Made by a program: the position numbers and the translations under genes
Notes under the pieces: model-generated
The model's database searches: none
What the model saw: the letters and a program-made list of their open reading frames with translations, nothing else
Told to the model about the DNA's origin: nothing
In this document: piece by piece, positions 8,201 to 16,884 of the stretch
Layout: the number at the start of each line of letters is the position of its first letter
Position numbering within the stretch: the first letter of the stretch is position 1
NCBI RefSeq assembly: GCF_009429125.1
Contig: NZ_CP045529.1
Location: 744,001 to 808,000 of the forward strand
Direction of reading: 5' to 3'
Length of the DNA stretch: 64,000 nucleotides
Source of the DNA: Luteimicrobium xylanilyticum
Lineage (GTDB): Bacteria > Actinomycetota > Actinomycetes > Actinomycetales > Cellulomonadaceae

Positions 8201-11200
8201 TCACGACGGGTTGGCGACCACGATCTTCTCGGTGACCGTGGTCTTGTTCCCGCTCGTGTCCGTCGCCGTCGCGAGCAGGGTGTGCGTACCGTTCTTCACC
8301 GTGGTGGTGTCGAACGAGTAGGTCATGGTGCCGGCCTCGGGCTCGTACGCGTACTGCAGCCCCGCGGAGTCGAGCCGCAGGTTGTACGCCTTGAGCCCCT
8401 GGCCCTTCAGCGAGACCTTGACGGTCACCTTCCCCGACACGGTGGCGCCGTCCGCGGGCTTCACGATCTTGAGCCGCGGGGGGTTGTTGACGGTGAACGA
8501 CACGGTGTTCTCGGTAGTCTTCCCGTTCTTGCCGACCGCGTCGATCTTCAGCCCGTACACCCCGTTGGCGAGGTCACGGGTGTCGACCACGAGGGTCGGC
8601 TTGAGACCGCTGTTCGTGCTGCCGGCGGCCTTCGTGTTGTCGGTGACCCACACGTGCGACGCGCCCTTGTTGAGCTCGATATAGGTGTAGGACACGTCGG
8701 ACGCGGGACCGGCGAGCGTGACCTTGAACGTCTTCTTGCCCGAGACGGTCGCGCCGTCCGCGACGGAGACCTTGTTGATCACCGGCCCGGTCGTCGTGTC
8801 CGCCGCTGGCGCGAAAGACCAGCTGTCGACGTCGAAGAGCTGGTCGGTGCCCGAGCCGCTGAACGTGAAGAACACGTCGTGGACCCCGGTGACCGTACGG
8901 GTCAGCTCCGCGGACACCGTACTCCACGACGTGCCGTCGCCGGCAGGCACGTCGAGCGTTCCCACGACGTCGCCGTCGGTCGGGTCGTCGAGCCGGAGAG
9001 TGACCTTGCCACCCGCCCTGGCGCGGACGGCGGCGGAGAGCTTGACCGCGCCGGTCTTGCCCTCGCTCCCGAAGTCCACGTCGCCCAGCCCGGTCCACTC
9101 GCCGTCGTTGACGTTCGTCAGGACCTGGTCCCCGGTCGTGTCGGAGAGGTCCTTGGGCCCGACGCGGATCCCGGAGTCCGCCTTGTAGGCGTCCTGGATC
9201 CCCGAGTCCCAGCCGATGGTCTCGGCCTGCACGGTCTGGTACGGGTCAAGGTCCTTGAGCTGCGACACGCCCTTGTACGTGCCCGTGACGTTCCCGAGCG
9301 AGCCGTCGGCGTTCACCGTCAGCTTGTCGATGTGGGTCGAGCGGTACTCGTGCTCCTTGTCGAGCGAGCCTCCCTTGACGAGTGCGGTCTGCAGGGCCTG
9401 CGAGTGGTACGTGATGTACCACTGGTCCCCGAGCTGGAAGATCGCGTGGTGGTTGTTGCCGCCGGCGCCGAAGAACGCGGACGGGTTGTCGAGGATCGTT
9501 CCCTGGTAGGTGAACGGTCCGGTCGGGCTCTTCGACGTCATGTAGGCGATGGTCCCGGTCGGGATCTGCTGCCCGTCGATCGTCGAGGAGTGGGAGAAGT
9601 TGGTGCAGTACGAGTAGTAGTACGTGTCACCGATCTTGTTGATGCCCGAGTCCTCGAACATGGCCGGCGCGTCGATGGTCTCGGCCGAGCCCACCGTGCT
9701 GGTCATGTCCGCGCCCAGCTTGATGACGCGGGACGACTTCGGGTGATCGGTCTGGTCCGCCGACGACGTCCCGTCGGTCGACGGCACGCCCCCGCCGAAG
9801 TAGAGGTACGCCTGGCCGTCGTCGTCGACGAGGACCGCGGGGTCGAACATCCACACCACGCCGGACGTGCCGGGCGTCGAGGAGCTCACCAGCGCCTTGC
9901 CGATCGGGTCCTTCCACGGACCGGTCGGCGAGTCGGACGTGAGGACGCCGATCCCGCCACCGCTGTTGGCGAAGTACAGGAAGAACTTCTCCTTGCCGTC
10001 GATCGTCCGGTGCACGACCGACGGGGCCCACGAGTTGCTCGCCCAGGTCGCGGCGCCGTGCGAGCCCGCCACCTTGACGGTTCCCTCGTTGGTCCAGTTG
10101 ACCATGTCGTCCGACGAGATCACGTTGATGGTCTGGATCTTGCCGTACGAGTTGTCCTTGATGTTGCCGTCGGCGTCCTTCTCCGGCTCCTGCACGACGT
10201 TGCCGTCGGAGTCGATGTACGACGCGTCGCCCGTCATGTACTCGTAGACCCGGCCGTCGTAGGCCATCGCCCACGGGTCCGCGCCGTACTCGTAGTCCAT
10301 CAGCGGGTTGCTGTTGCCGACCGTCTTCGCGGGCAGCGCGTCACCGTCCGGGTGGGTCGAGCCGCCGGTGTCGGACGCCTTCACCGAGACGTCGTCGACC
10401 CAGAAGTCCATCAGGTCGTCGGTCTTGCTCGGGTCGGCGGTCCAGGTGGTCTCGAGGAAGACCTGGGCGGTCGAGGGGTCGAAGCCGCTCGCGGGGACCG
10501 TGTAGGTGCCCGAGATTGTCGTCCACTCGCCCTTCTTCACGGTCGCCGACGCCATGATGTAGGCCTTGGCGGCATCTCGGATGGTGACGTTGAACTGCTT
10601 CGTGTCCGGTCCGGTCGTGTACTTGACCTTGGCGGAGACGTCGTACGACGCGCCGGCCTTCACCTCGTTCGCGAGGCTCTGGATCGGGCCGTCACCGGTG
10701 TTGGTGCGTCCCGTGACGTGCACGCTGCACGCACCCGACGCCTTGTCGTCGGCGGTGACCGTCAGCGTGGCGTCGCCGTTCGCGGTCCACGGCGCGACCT
10801 GTCCGGTCTCCCAGCCGCCGTTGTCGACGAGCCCGCCGTCGAAGGTGGCCCCGCTCGCGCCCTTGACCGAGATGTCGTCCACCGCGTAGTCCATGAGGTC
10901 GGTGGTGGGGTCGGGGGTGGAGGTCCACGGCGTCTCGGTGTAGAGCACCGCTGTCGACGGGTCGAAGTCCGAGGACTTCACGGTGTACGTGCCCGTGATC
11001 GTGGTCCACTGCCCCTTCGTGACCGTCCCCGACGCGAGCTGGGCGCCCTTGTAGGAGCTGTCGAGCGCGGTCAGGTAGAAGGTCTTGGTGGCCGGCCCGG
11101 TGGTGTACTTGATCCGCGCCGACGACGTGTAGGTCTGTCCGACGACCAGCTTGCCCGCGATGCTCTGCCGGGGGCCGCTGCCGGTGGTGGTGCGGTTCGA

Positions 11201-13093
11201 CACGTCGACGCTCGAGTCGCCGTCCGCCGGGTCCGTCTTGTCGAGGGTCAGCACCGAGCCGTCGCTGCCGGTCCACGGGCTGAGCGAGCCCTCGAAGCCG
11301 CCGTTCTGGACGAGCTGCTGGTCGTCCGCGATGCACGAGGTCGGCGGGGTGACGTCCTGGCCGATCTGGTCGCTCACGTGGAACCAGTCGGCGTCCACGT
11401 ACCCGCCGGTGGTCTGGGTGGCGTAGTTGAAGATCGCGAACCGGTACCCGACGAACTGCGACAGCAGGTACTCCATCAAGACGTCGTCGCCGATCTTGGT
11501 CCACTCCTTGCCGTCGAGCGAGTAGTAGAACGACGCCTTGTTGGCGAAGCTCTTGTAGTTCGCGTCGACCTTGAGGTAGACGGTGCTGGCCGACAGCGGT
11601 ACGGCGGTGCTCGTGTACGCCACGTTCCCGCTGCTGTCGGCGCGCCGCATGACGAGCGTCTTCTTGCCGTCCTTCATCTCGACGGCCACGTAGCCGTACT
11701 TCTCCTGGTAGGCGGAGAGCCCGGTGACGTCGCCGTCCTTCATGTGCGACACGTCGAGCGAGACGGCGCCGGAGCTGGTGGGCCCGTAGGTGCGCTGGGT
11801 GAGGGTGTTGCGTGCGTCGAGGATGCTCGTCGCGACGCTGCCGGTCGTCAGTCGGAGGTAGCCCGGCCGGTCCGTCAGGGACCAGTAGCGGTTGTCCGGG
11901 TTGTGGTTCCACTGCCACTGGAGCTTGAGGTTGGAGCCGTTGTTCGCGTTCTCCGGGGAGGAGATCAGGCTCGCCCCGTTCGGGGTGTTCCAGTAGCCGG
12001 CCTCGGTCGTGCTGTTGTCGAACTCGTCCGAGGTCACGATGCCGGCGGTGGTCGAGGTGTCCGACGACGTCGAGCCACCCGGACCGGTGGCCGTCTCGGA
12101 GAGGTCGTACACCGGCCAGCCGTCCTCCCACGTGACGTGCGCGAGCTGCGGCGACCGGCCCACCGGGCCCTCGTCCTGGAAGATCATGCTGTACCACTGG
12201 CCGTCTCCGGCCTGGACGACACCGCCCTGGGCGGCGCCGTCTCCGGCCTGGCCCTCGACCTTCGGCGTCTGGTCCAGGACGACCTTGCCCTCCCAGGTCC
12301 CGCCCTCGGACTCGGGCGTCAGCGACTTGGAGCGCCAGACGATCTCCTGGCGGTGGCCGCCCGACGGCCACTGGATCCGGAAGACGTAGTAGTAGTCGCC
12401 GATCTTGTAGGCGTGCGAGCCCTCCGAGTTGAGGCCGCCCCCCGAGCCGACGTTGGCGTCGCTGACGAGGGTCGTCGCGGCGCCGTCCCACGAGAACGTG
12501 CCGTCGGACGCCTGCTTGAGCTTGCGCAGGGTGATCTTGCCGCCGTCGTACACCAGGTAGGCGTCGTCGCCGTCGAACAGGAGGGACTGGTCGTGCGCGT
12601 AGCCGTCGAGGACCGACCTGGTCCAAGGGCCCTTCTCGATGCTCTTCGTCGAGTAGATGTAGGTCTTCCCGGTCGTCAGGCTCCCGACCGAGACGTAGAA
12701 GGTGCCGTCGTGGTACTTGATGCTCGCGGCCCACGTCCCCTGGGCGTAGGCGTTCTTCCCGTTGCGCAGGGCGAGCGCGTCGGTGTTCTCGAGGATCGGC
12801 GCCGTGTAGTCGACGATCGTCCAGTGGACGAGGTCGGTCGACCGCATGATCGGCACGCTCGGCTCCATGTGCATGGTCGTGCTGACCATGTAGTAGTAGG
12901 TGCCGTCGTAGGCGATGTCGGGGTCGGGGACGTCCGCGAACATCACCGGGTTGGTGAACGTGCTGTCACCGGCCGCCGCCTGGACGGCGCTCGGGCTGAC
13001 GGTGCTCGCCTGGGCCGGCACCGCGCCGGCGCACACGAGCGCGCCGACCGCTGCCAGAGGAACCAGGTGGCGCCACAAGGCCACGGATCTCAT
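8201..13093 (-). CDS. Secreted bifunctional arabinoxylan-degrading enzyme: GH43 + two CBM4/9-like + second GH43 + CBM6 + two Ig-like modules
   Basis: A 1630-residue secreted protein with a signal peptide cut near AQA-S (residue 29) and GGGAG about 10 nt before the ATG. The first GH43 (~45-345) has VPDPD and SEGSHAYKIG, fitting catalytic Asp and Glu, plus a C2 beta-sandwich (~360-570) typical of beta-xylosidases. Two CBM4/9-like modules sit at ~594-745 and ~752-900. The second GH43 (~915-1250; GADPWAMAYDGRVY, ASNSWAPSVVH, MFEDSGINKIGDTYYYSYC) strongly resembles Bacillus XynD arabinoxylan arabinofuranohydrolase, and a CBM6-like domain follows at ~1285. Two Ig-like modules end the protein. One polypeptide could therefore strip arabinose and release xylose from arabinoxylan. 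Upstream lie a promoter and a LacI-type operator also found before the GH10 and GH39-like genes. Confidence 0.88.
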   Translation of the reverse strand: MRSVALWRHLVPLAAVGALVCAGAVPAQASTVSPSAVQAAAGDSTFTNPVMFADVPDPDIAYDGTYYYMVSTTMHMEPSVPIMRSTDLVHWTIVDYTAPILENTDALALRNGKNAYAQGTWAASIKYHDGTFYVSVGSLTTGKTYIYSTKSIEKGPWTRSVLDGYAHDQSLLFDGDDAYLVYDGGKITLRKLKQASDGTFSWDGAATTLVSDANVGSGGGLNSEGSHAYKIGDYYYVFRIQWPSGGHRQEIVWRSKSLTPESEGGTWEGKVVLDQTPKVEGQAGDGAAQGGVVQAGDGQWYSMIFQDEGPVGRSPQLAHVTWEDGWPVYDLSETATGPGGSTSSDTSTTAGIVTSDEFDNSTTEAGYWNTPNGASLISSPENANNGSNLKLQWQWNHNPDNRYWSLTDRPGYLRLTTGSVATSILDARNTLTQRTYGPTSSGAVSLDVSHMKDGDVTGLSAYQEKYGYVAVEMKDGKKTLVMRRADSSGNVAYTSTAVPLSASTVYLKVDANYKSFANKASFYYSLDGKEWTKIGDDVLMEYLLSQFVGYRFAIFNYATQTTGGYVDADWFHVSDQIGQDVTPPTSCIADDQQLVQNGGFEGSLSPWTGSDGSVLTLDKTDPADGDSSVDVSNRTTTGSGPRQSIAGKLVVGQTYTSSARIKYTTGPATKTFYLTALDSSYKGAQLASGTVTKGQWTTITGTYTVKSSDFDPSTAVLYTETPWTSTPDPTTDLMDYAVDDISVKGASGATFDGGLVDNGGWETGQVAPWTANGDATLTVTADDKASGACSVHVTGRTNTGDGPIQSLANEVKAGASYDVSAKVKYTTGPDTKQFNVTIRDAAKAYIMASATVKKGEWTTISGTYTVPASGFDPSTAQVFLETTWTADPSKTDDLMDFWVDDVSVKASDTGGSTHPDGDALPAKTVGNSNPLMDYEYGADPWAMAYDGRVYEYMTGDASYIDSDGNVVQEPEKDADGNIKDNSYGKIQTINVISSDDMVNWTNEGTVKVAGSHGAATWASNSWAPSVVHRTIDGKEKFFLYFANSGGGIGVLTSDSPTGPWKDPIGKALVSSSTPGTSGVVWMFDPAVLVDDDGQAYLYFGGGVPSTDGTSSADQTDHPKSSRVIKLGADMTSTVGSAETIDAPAMFEDSGINKIGDTYYYSYCTNFSHSSTIDGQQIPTGTIAYMTSKSPTGPFTYQGTILDNPSAFFGAGGNNHHAIFQLGDQWYITYHSQALQTALVKGGSLDKEHEYRSTHIDKLTVNADGSLGNVTGTYKGVSQLKDLDPYQTVQAETIGWDSGIQDAYKADSGIRVGPKDLSDTTGDQVLTNVNDGEWTGLGDVDFGSEGKTGAVKLSAAVRARAGGKVTLRLDDPTDGDVVGTLDVPAGDGTSWSTVSAELTRTVTGVHDVFFTFSGSGTDQLFDVDSWSFAPAADTTTGPVINKVSVADGATVSGKKTFKVTLAGPASDVSYTYIELNKGASHVWVTDNTKAAGSTNSGLKPTLVVDTRDLANGVYGLKIDAVGKNGKTTENTVSFTVNNPPRLKIVKPADGATVSGKVTVKVSLKGQGLKAYNLRLDSAGLQYAYEPEAGTMTYSFDTTTVKNGTHTLLATATDTSGNKTTVTEKIVVANPS

Positions 13094-13285
13094 CAGATTC
13101 TGCTCCCTTGCGATGAATCAGATCCCCCACCTGCGAAGGAGCGGTCGGAGCGCCGCGTGCGGGCGCCACGAGGGTGGTGTGGCTGCCCGGTCCGTGCGGG
13201 TGTGTTCACGACGGGCTTCGTTGCCCACGTGCGTGCTCCTCTGGTGCGTCCGCTCCGCCTCGGTGAGGTTGGATGGGTGGTGCAA

Positions 13286-13300
13286 AGTGAGCGCTAACAT
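13286..13300 (-). promoter_or_regulatory. LacI-type operator upstream of the double-GH43 gene
   Basis: Read on the minus strand, the site is ATGTTAGCGCTCACT, a near-palindrome centred on GCGC. It lies just downstream of the predicted -10 element, where a repressor would block transcription. Almost the same site occurs before the GH10 (50058-50072) and GH39-like (50943-50957) genes, which suggests one shared LacI-family repressor. Confidence 0.65.
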
Positions 13301-13313
13301 CGCGCGTTGGATT

Positions 13314-13341
13314 AGAGTATCGCTTGAACAAAACGTGTCAA
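13314..13341 (-). promoter_or_regulatory. Predicted sigma-70-type promoter of the double-GH43 gene
   Basis: On the minus strand TTGACA (13341-13336) is followed after 16 nt by TACTCT (13319-13314), in a locally AT-rich patch. This gives a leader of roughly 210 nt. The adjacent operator at 13286-13300 would cover about +7 to +21. Confidence 0.5.
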
Positions 13342-13389
13342 GGGTTACGGCGGGGTCGAAGGGCGGGCGCGCCGCGCGCCCGATCCGGT

Positions 13390-13405
13390 GGCCGGTGGTC
13401 CGGCC
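13390..13405 (-). terminator. Weak hairpin after the single-domain ABC ATPase gene
   Basis: GGCCGG (13390-13395) pairs with CCGGCC (13400-13405) around a 4-nt loop, directly past the ATPase stop. The 6-bp stem is short. A second small stem (GGGCGCG / CGCGCCC) lies at 13365-13381. Both are only weak terminator candidates. Confidence 0.3.
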
Positions 13406-13409
13406 CCGG

Positions 13410-14222
13410 TCAGGGGGTCCCGCGGTCGGGGTGCGCCAGACCTGTCGCGCCGGTGACCGCTGCCAGGACGGCCTCGTAGCTCGCGGTGCGGGCCGGGAAC
13501 GAGCCGTTGTTCCGACCGTGCCGCAGGACCTCGACCCGGTCGGCGACCGCGCGGACGTCGTTGAGGTTGTGGCTGATCAGCACGACGGCGTGCCCGAGGT
13601 CCCGCAGCGCCTGGGTGTGGCTCAGGACCTCGGCGGTCTGGGTGGCCGACAGCGACGCCGTCGGCTCGTCCAGGACGATCACCCGGGGGCGGCCCAGCAT
13701 GGTCCGTGCGATCGCGACCGTCTGCCGCTGGCCGGCGGACAGGGCCGACACGGGCGTACGGATGCTCGTGATCCGCGAGCTCAGGCTGAGCAGGATGCGA
13801 CGCGCCTCGTCCTCCATCCGGGCGTCGTCGAGCGCACCCGGCAGCGCGCGCCCGAAGGCGCCGGTGCGGCGGACCAGGCGGCTGTGCTTGCGCAGCTCCC
13901 GCCCCAGGAACAGGTTCTGCACGACGTCGAGGTTGTCGCAGAGCGCGAGCTCCTGGAAGACCGTCGCCACGCCCAGCGCGTGCGCCGCGGACGGCGTGGG
14001 CACGGTGACCTCCTCGCCGTCGATCGCGATGGAGCCCGTGTCGGGCTGGAGCACGCCGGCCACGATCTTCGCGATCGTCGACTTGCCTGCTGCGTTGTCC
14101 CCGACGAGGGCGACGACCTCCGACGCGTGCACGTCGAGGTCCACCCCGGAGAGCGCCTGGACGTGCCCGAACGACTTGCTGATGCCCCGCAGGGAGAGCA
14201 TGGGGATCCGGGGGGCGGTCAC
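13410..14222 (-). CDS. Single-domain sugar ABC transporter ATPase (FrcA-like), coupled to the ROK gene
   Basis: A 270-residue ATP-binding protein with Walker A GDNAAGKST, signature SALSAGQRQ, Walker B VIVLDEPTAS and H-loop LISHN. It has only one ABC domain, like FrcA of fructose importers and unlike the two-domain MmsA and RhaT proteins nearby. The GTG start overlaps the stop of the ROK gene (GTGA), so the two are translationally coupled; GAAGGAA lies upstream. No permease or binding protein is encoded beside it, so it either serves membrane subunits elsewhere or pairs with one of the importers in this window. Why it is coupled to a repressor gene rather than to transport genes is not clear. 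Confidence 0.8.
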   Translation of the reverse strand: MTAPRIPMLSLRGISKSFGHVQALSGVDLDVHASEVVALVGDNAAGKSTIAKIVAGVLQPDTGSIAIDGEEVTVPTPSAAHALGVATVFQELALCDNLDVVQNLFLGRELRKHSRLVRRTGAFGRALPGALDDARMEDEARRILLSLSSRITSIRTPVSALSAGQRQTVAIARTMLGRPRVIVLDEPTASLSATQTAEVLSHTQALRDLGHAVVLISHNLNDVRAVADRVEVLRHGRNNGSFPARTASYEAVLAAVTGATGLAHPDRGTP

Positions 14223-15430
14223 GAATCGGTTCCTTCGTCTTCTGGTTCGGTGGGGACGACGCGGGTCTCCCGGCGGGCGAGCTCGAGCGCACCGAGGAGG
14301 GGTGCGCGGGTGCCGACCGTCCCCGCGAGGACCTCGACCCCGCCGAACTCGTGCCGGAGGTAGACCCGCTCCACGGCTTCCCGGATCGGCCCGACGACGA
14401 CGTCGCCCGCCTCCGCGAGCTCCCCGCCGACGACGACGCGCCGCGGGTCGAAGGCCGTCACGAGGCTGCCGGCGACCTCCCCGACGCGCCTGGCGGCGTC
14501 CGACAGGACGCGCTCGCACCCGGAGTCGCCCTGGGCCGAGAGGCGGACGACGTCGCGCAGCGTGAGGTCGCCGTGCGACGTGCGGAGCGCGCCGACCAGC
14601 GCGGCCTCGCCCGCCTCGGTGTCGAGGCAGCCGCGGTTCCCGCACCGGCAGACGGGCCCCCGGGGGTCGACCTGGATGTGCCCGATCTGGCCCGCGGTGC
14701 CGGAGGATCCCCGGTACACGCGACCGCCGAGGACCAGGCCGGCGCTGACCTCGTGGGACAGCTGCAGGTAGAGCATGTCCGTAAGGTCGTCGACGGGGCC
14801 CTGGGCGAGCTCCGCGAGCGCCGCGAGGTTGGCGTCGCTGTCGATGTGGACCGGCCGCGCGAGCCGCTTCTCGAGCACCTGTGCGACTGGCACGTCACGC
14901 CACGAGCGGAGCGCGCCCGGCGCGAGCACCAGTCCGGTCCCGCGGTCGACCGGGGCGCTGATCGCGACTCCGATCGCGCGGAGCTCGCCGATGTCGGTGC
15001 CGAGGTTCTCGAGGAGCCCGACGAGGATGAGCGCGGCCCGGTCGAGGGTCGTGTCGGCGCGGTGGTCGGGGGGCAGCGGAAGGTCGCGCTCGGCGATCAC
15101 GGCGTGGGCGAGGTCGCCGAGCGCGACCGAGAGCGTGCGCGCGCCGACGTGCAGCGCGGCGACGACGCCGACCTGGCGGGCGATGCTGACCTCGAGCGCG
15201 CGTCGCCCCGAGCGCGAGGTGGGCTCGGTCGCGAGGACGCCGTCGGCGACCAACGTCTTGACGATCGTCGAGACCGTGGCGGTCGACAGTCCGGTGGCAG
15301 CAGCGAGCTCGACCTGGGTGAGGCGACCGAGGTGCTTGACGGTGTCGACGATCCGCTGGCGGTTGGCCTCGCGGAGCGAGGCCTGCGACCCGGGAGAACG
15401 AGGGACGCTCTTGGCTCCCGTCGCGCTCAT
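14219..15430 (-). CDS. ROK-family transcriptional regulator
   Basis: A 403-residue protein with an N-terminal winged helix-turn-helix (~20-80; LTQVELAAATGLSTATVSTI) and a C-terminal ROK sugar-kinase-like domain with the zinc motif CRCGNRGCLDTEAG. ATG 15430 is chosen because GGGGAGG lies about 8 nt upstream and the HTH starts soon after; the longer open frame lacks a ribosome site. Actinobacterial ROK repressors usually control xylose, arabinose or glucose-type uptake. The gene is divergent from the ChvE/MmsA/MmsB importer, and an inverted repeat lies in the shared promoter region, so it probably represses that operon and itself. The effector sugar is not deducible. Confidence 0.88.
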   Translation of the reverse strand: MSATGAKSVPRSPGSQASLREANRQRIVDTVKHLGRLTQVELAAATGLSTATVSTIVKTLVADGVLATEPTSRSGRRALEVSIARQVGVVAALHVGARTLSVALGDLAHAVIAERDLPLPPDHRADTTLDRAALILVGLLENLGTDIGELRAIGVAISAPVDRGTGLVLAPGALRSWRDVPVAQVLEKRLARPVHIDSDANLAALAELAQGPVDDLTDMLYLQLSHEVSAGLVLGGRVYRGSSGTAGQIGHIQVDPRGPVCRCGNRGCLDTEAGEAALVGALRTSHGDLTLRDVVRLSAQGDSGCERVLSDAARRVGEVAGSLVTAFDPRRVVVGGELAEAGDVVVGPIREAVERVYLRHEFGGVEVLAGTVGTRAPLLGALELARRETRVVPTEPEDEGTDS

Positions 15431-15512
15431 GGCAGACCTCCCCTTCGCGGTGCCCGTCGACGCACCTGCCGACGCCCGCGGACATCCTAGCGACGCGGGC
15501 CGGGTGACAATC

Positions 15513-15527
15513 GTTCGACTTTCGAAC
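15513..15527. promoter_or_regulatory. Inverted repeat in the ROK / chvE divergent promoter (operator candidate)
   Basis: GTTCG-ACTTT-CGAAC (15513-15527) lies between the divergent ROK and chvE starts, in one of the few AT-richer patches here. It is upstream of the forward -35 element and next to a possible minus-strand TTGTCA (15510-15505), a good place for control of both genes. Assignment to the ROK protein is inference. Confidence 0.5.
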
Positions 15528-15556
15528 ACAAAATGGTAACGGCCCCCCGGTTGCGC

Positions 15557-15586
15557 TTGAACCTCGAACGCACGGTGTCCTACAGT
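15557..15586 (+). promoter_or_regulatory. Predicted promoter of the chvE-mmsA-mmsB operon
   Basis: TTGAAC (15557-15562) and TACAGT (15581-15586) are separated by 18 nt, giving a leader of about 80 nt before the chvE ATG. Confidence 0.5.
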
Positions 15587-15674
15587 CGCAGCCGACCCGC
15601 CCGGCGTTGGACAGATCCGCGCCGATGCGGAAGGGGCGCAGTGCCCCGGGACCTCGACGGAGAAGGATGGGACG

Positions 15675-16796
15675 ATGAAGTCTTGGCGCAAGGTCGCCGT
15701 GGTGGCGACGGTAGCGATGGCGTTCGGCACGCTCGGTGCGTGCTCGTCGACCCGCAGCGACTCGGGCGGCGACAGCACCTCCGCCGCCCCCTCGGACACG
15801 CTCGTCGGCATCGCGATGCCGACGAAGTCCCTCGAGCGGTGGAACAACGACGGCTCGCACCTGCAGGACCTCCTCAAGAAGGAGGGGTACAAGACGACGC
15901 TGCAGTACGCCGACAACAAGGTGGACCAGCAGATCACGCAGATCCAGAACATGGTCAACGACGGCGCCAAGGTGCTCGTGATCGCCTCGATCGACGGCAC
16001 GGCACTCGGCCCGGTGCTGCAGACCGCGGCCAAGGACGGCGTCAAGGTCATCGCGTACGACCGTCTGATCAACGACACCCAGAACGTCGACTACTACGCG
16101 ACGTTCGACAACGAGCTCGTCGGCAAGCTGCAGGGCGAGTACATCGAGAGCGCGCTCAAGCTCAAGGACGGCAAGGGCCCGTACAACATCGAGATGTTCG
16201 CCGGCTCGCCCGACGACAACAATGCGAAGTTCTTCTTCAAGGGCGCCTACGACGTCCTGAAGCCCTACATCGACTCGAAGAAGCTCGTCTCGCCGTCGGG
16301 CAAGATCCCCGCGTCGGCCGACAAGTGGACCCAGATCGGTATCCAGGGCTGGGACTCGTCGAAGGCGCAGGCCGAGATGGAGAACCGTCTCAACTCGTTC
16401 TACAAGTCCAAGAAGGTCGACGTCGTCCTGTCGCCCAACGACTCGCTCGCGCTCGGCATCGAGCAGGCGCTCCAGGGCGCCGGCTACAAGGCCGGCGACG
16501 ACTGGCCCGTCATCACGGGCCAGGACGCCGACCTGGCGAACGTCAAGAACATGCTCGCGGGCAAGCAGTCCATGACGGTCTGGAAGGACACCCGCACGCT
16601 GGGTGACCAGGTCGCGAAGATGGTCGACCAGATCGTCAAGGGCGAGACGGTCGACGTGAACGACACCGACTCGTACAACAACGGCGTCAAGAACGTGCCG
16701 TCGTACCTGCTCAAGCCGCAGGTCGTCACGAAGGACACGGTCGAGTCGACGCTCGTGAAGTCGGGCTTCTACTCGGCGTCCGACCTCGGGCTCTGA
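15675..16796 (+). CDS. chvE: Sugar ABC transporter substrate-binding lipoprotein, ChvE-type (multiple monosaccharide)
   Basis: A 373-residue binding protein with a lipoprotein signal peptide; the lipobox LGAC puts the lipidated Cys at about residue 23. The mature part is a periplasmic-binding-protein type 1 fold (VGIAMPTKSLERWNNDG, SPNDSLALGIEQALQGAGY, ITGQDAD). The start is ATG with AGAAGGA upstream. ChvE/XylF-type proteins bind xylose, arabinose, glucose or galactose at the outer membrane face. It is the first gene of an operon with a two-domain ATPase and a permease. A very stable hairpin follows it, probably giving extra binding-protein mRNA relative to the membrane components. Confidence 0.88.
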   Translation: MKSWRKVAVVATVAMAFGTLGACSSTRSDSGGDSTSAAPSDTLVGIAMPTKSLERWNNDGSHLQDLLKKEGYKTTLQYADNKVDQQITQIQNMVNDGAKVLVIASIDGTALGPVLQTAAKDGVKVIAYDRLINDTQNVDYYATFDNELVGKLQGEYIESALKLKDGKGPYNIEMFAGSPDDNNAKFFFKGAYDVLKPYIDSKKLVSPSGKIPASADKWTQIGIQGWDSSKAQAEMENRLNSFYKSKKVDVVLSPNDSLALGIEQALQGAGYKAGDDWPVITGQDADLANVKNMLAGKQSMTVWKDTRTLGDQVAKMVDQIVKGETVDVNDTDSYNNGVKNVPSYLLKPQVVTKDTVESTLVKSGFYSASDLGL

Positions 16797-16802
16797 TCGC
16801 GC

Positions 16803-16848
16803 GGCCGGGGCCCCGGGGCTCGCTGCGGCGAGCCTCGGGGCCCCGGCC
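16803..16848 (+). terminator. Long intercistronic hairpin between chvE and mmsA (attenuator / mRNA stabiliser)
   Basis: Arms 16803-16823 and 16828-16848 form a 21-bp stem with one wobble pair and a TGCG loop, starting 7 nt after the chvE stop. Stems here in sugar-importer operons usually lower downstream expression or protect the upstream message. Confidence 0.75.
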
Positions 16849-16884
16849 TGAGCGGGGGACCTGGTCGAGAAGGAGGAGGGCACT

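Noticed and set aside
7976-13297. Very long open frame on the plus strand (about 1770 codons)
   Set aside because: It is antisense to the double-GH43 gene; composition is Arg/Val/Gly/Asp-rich with no domain, as expected for shadow frames in high-GC DNA.
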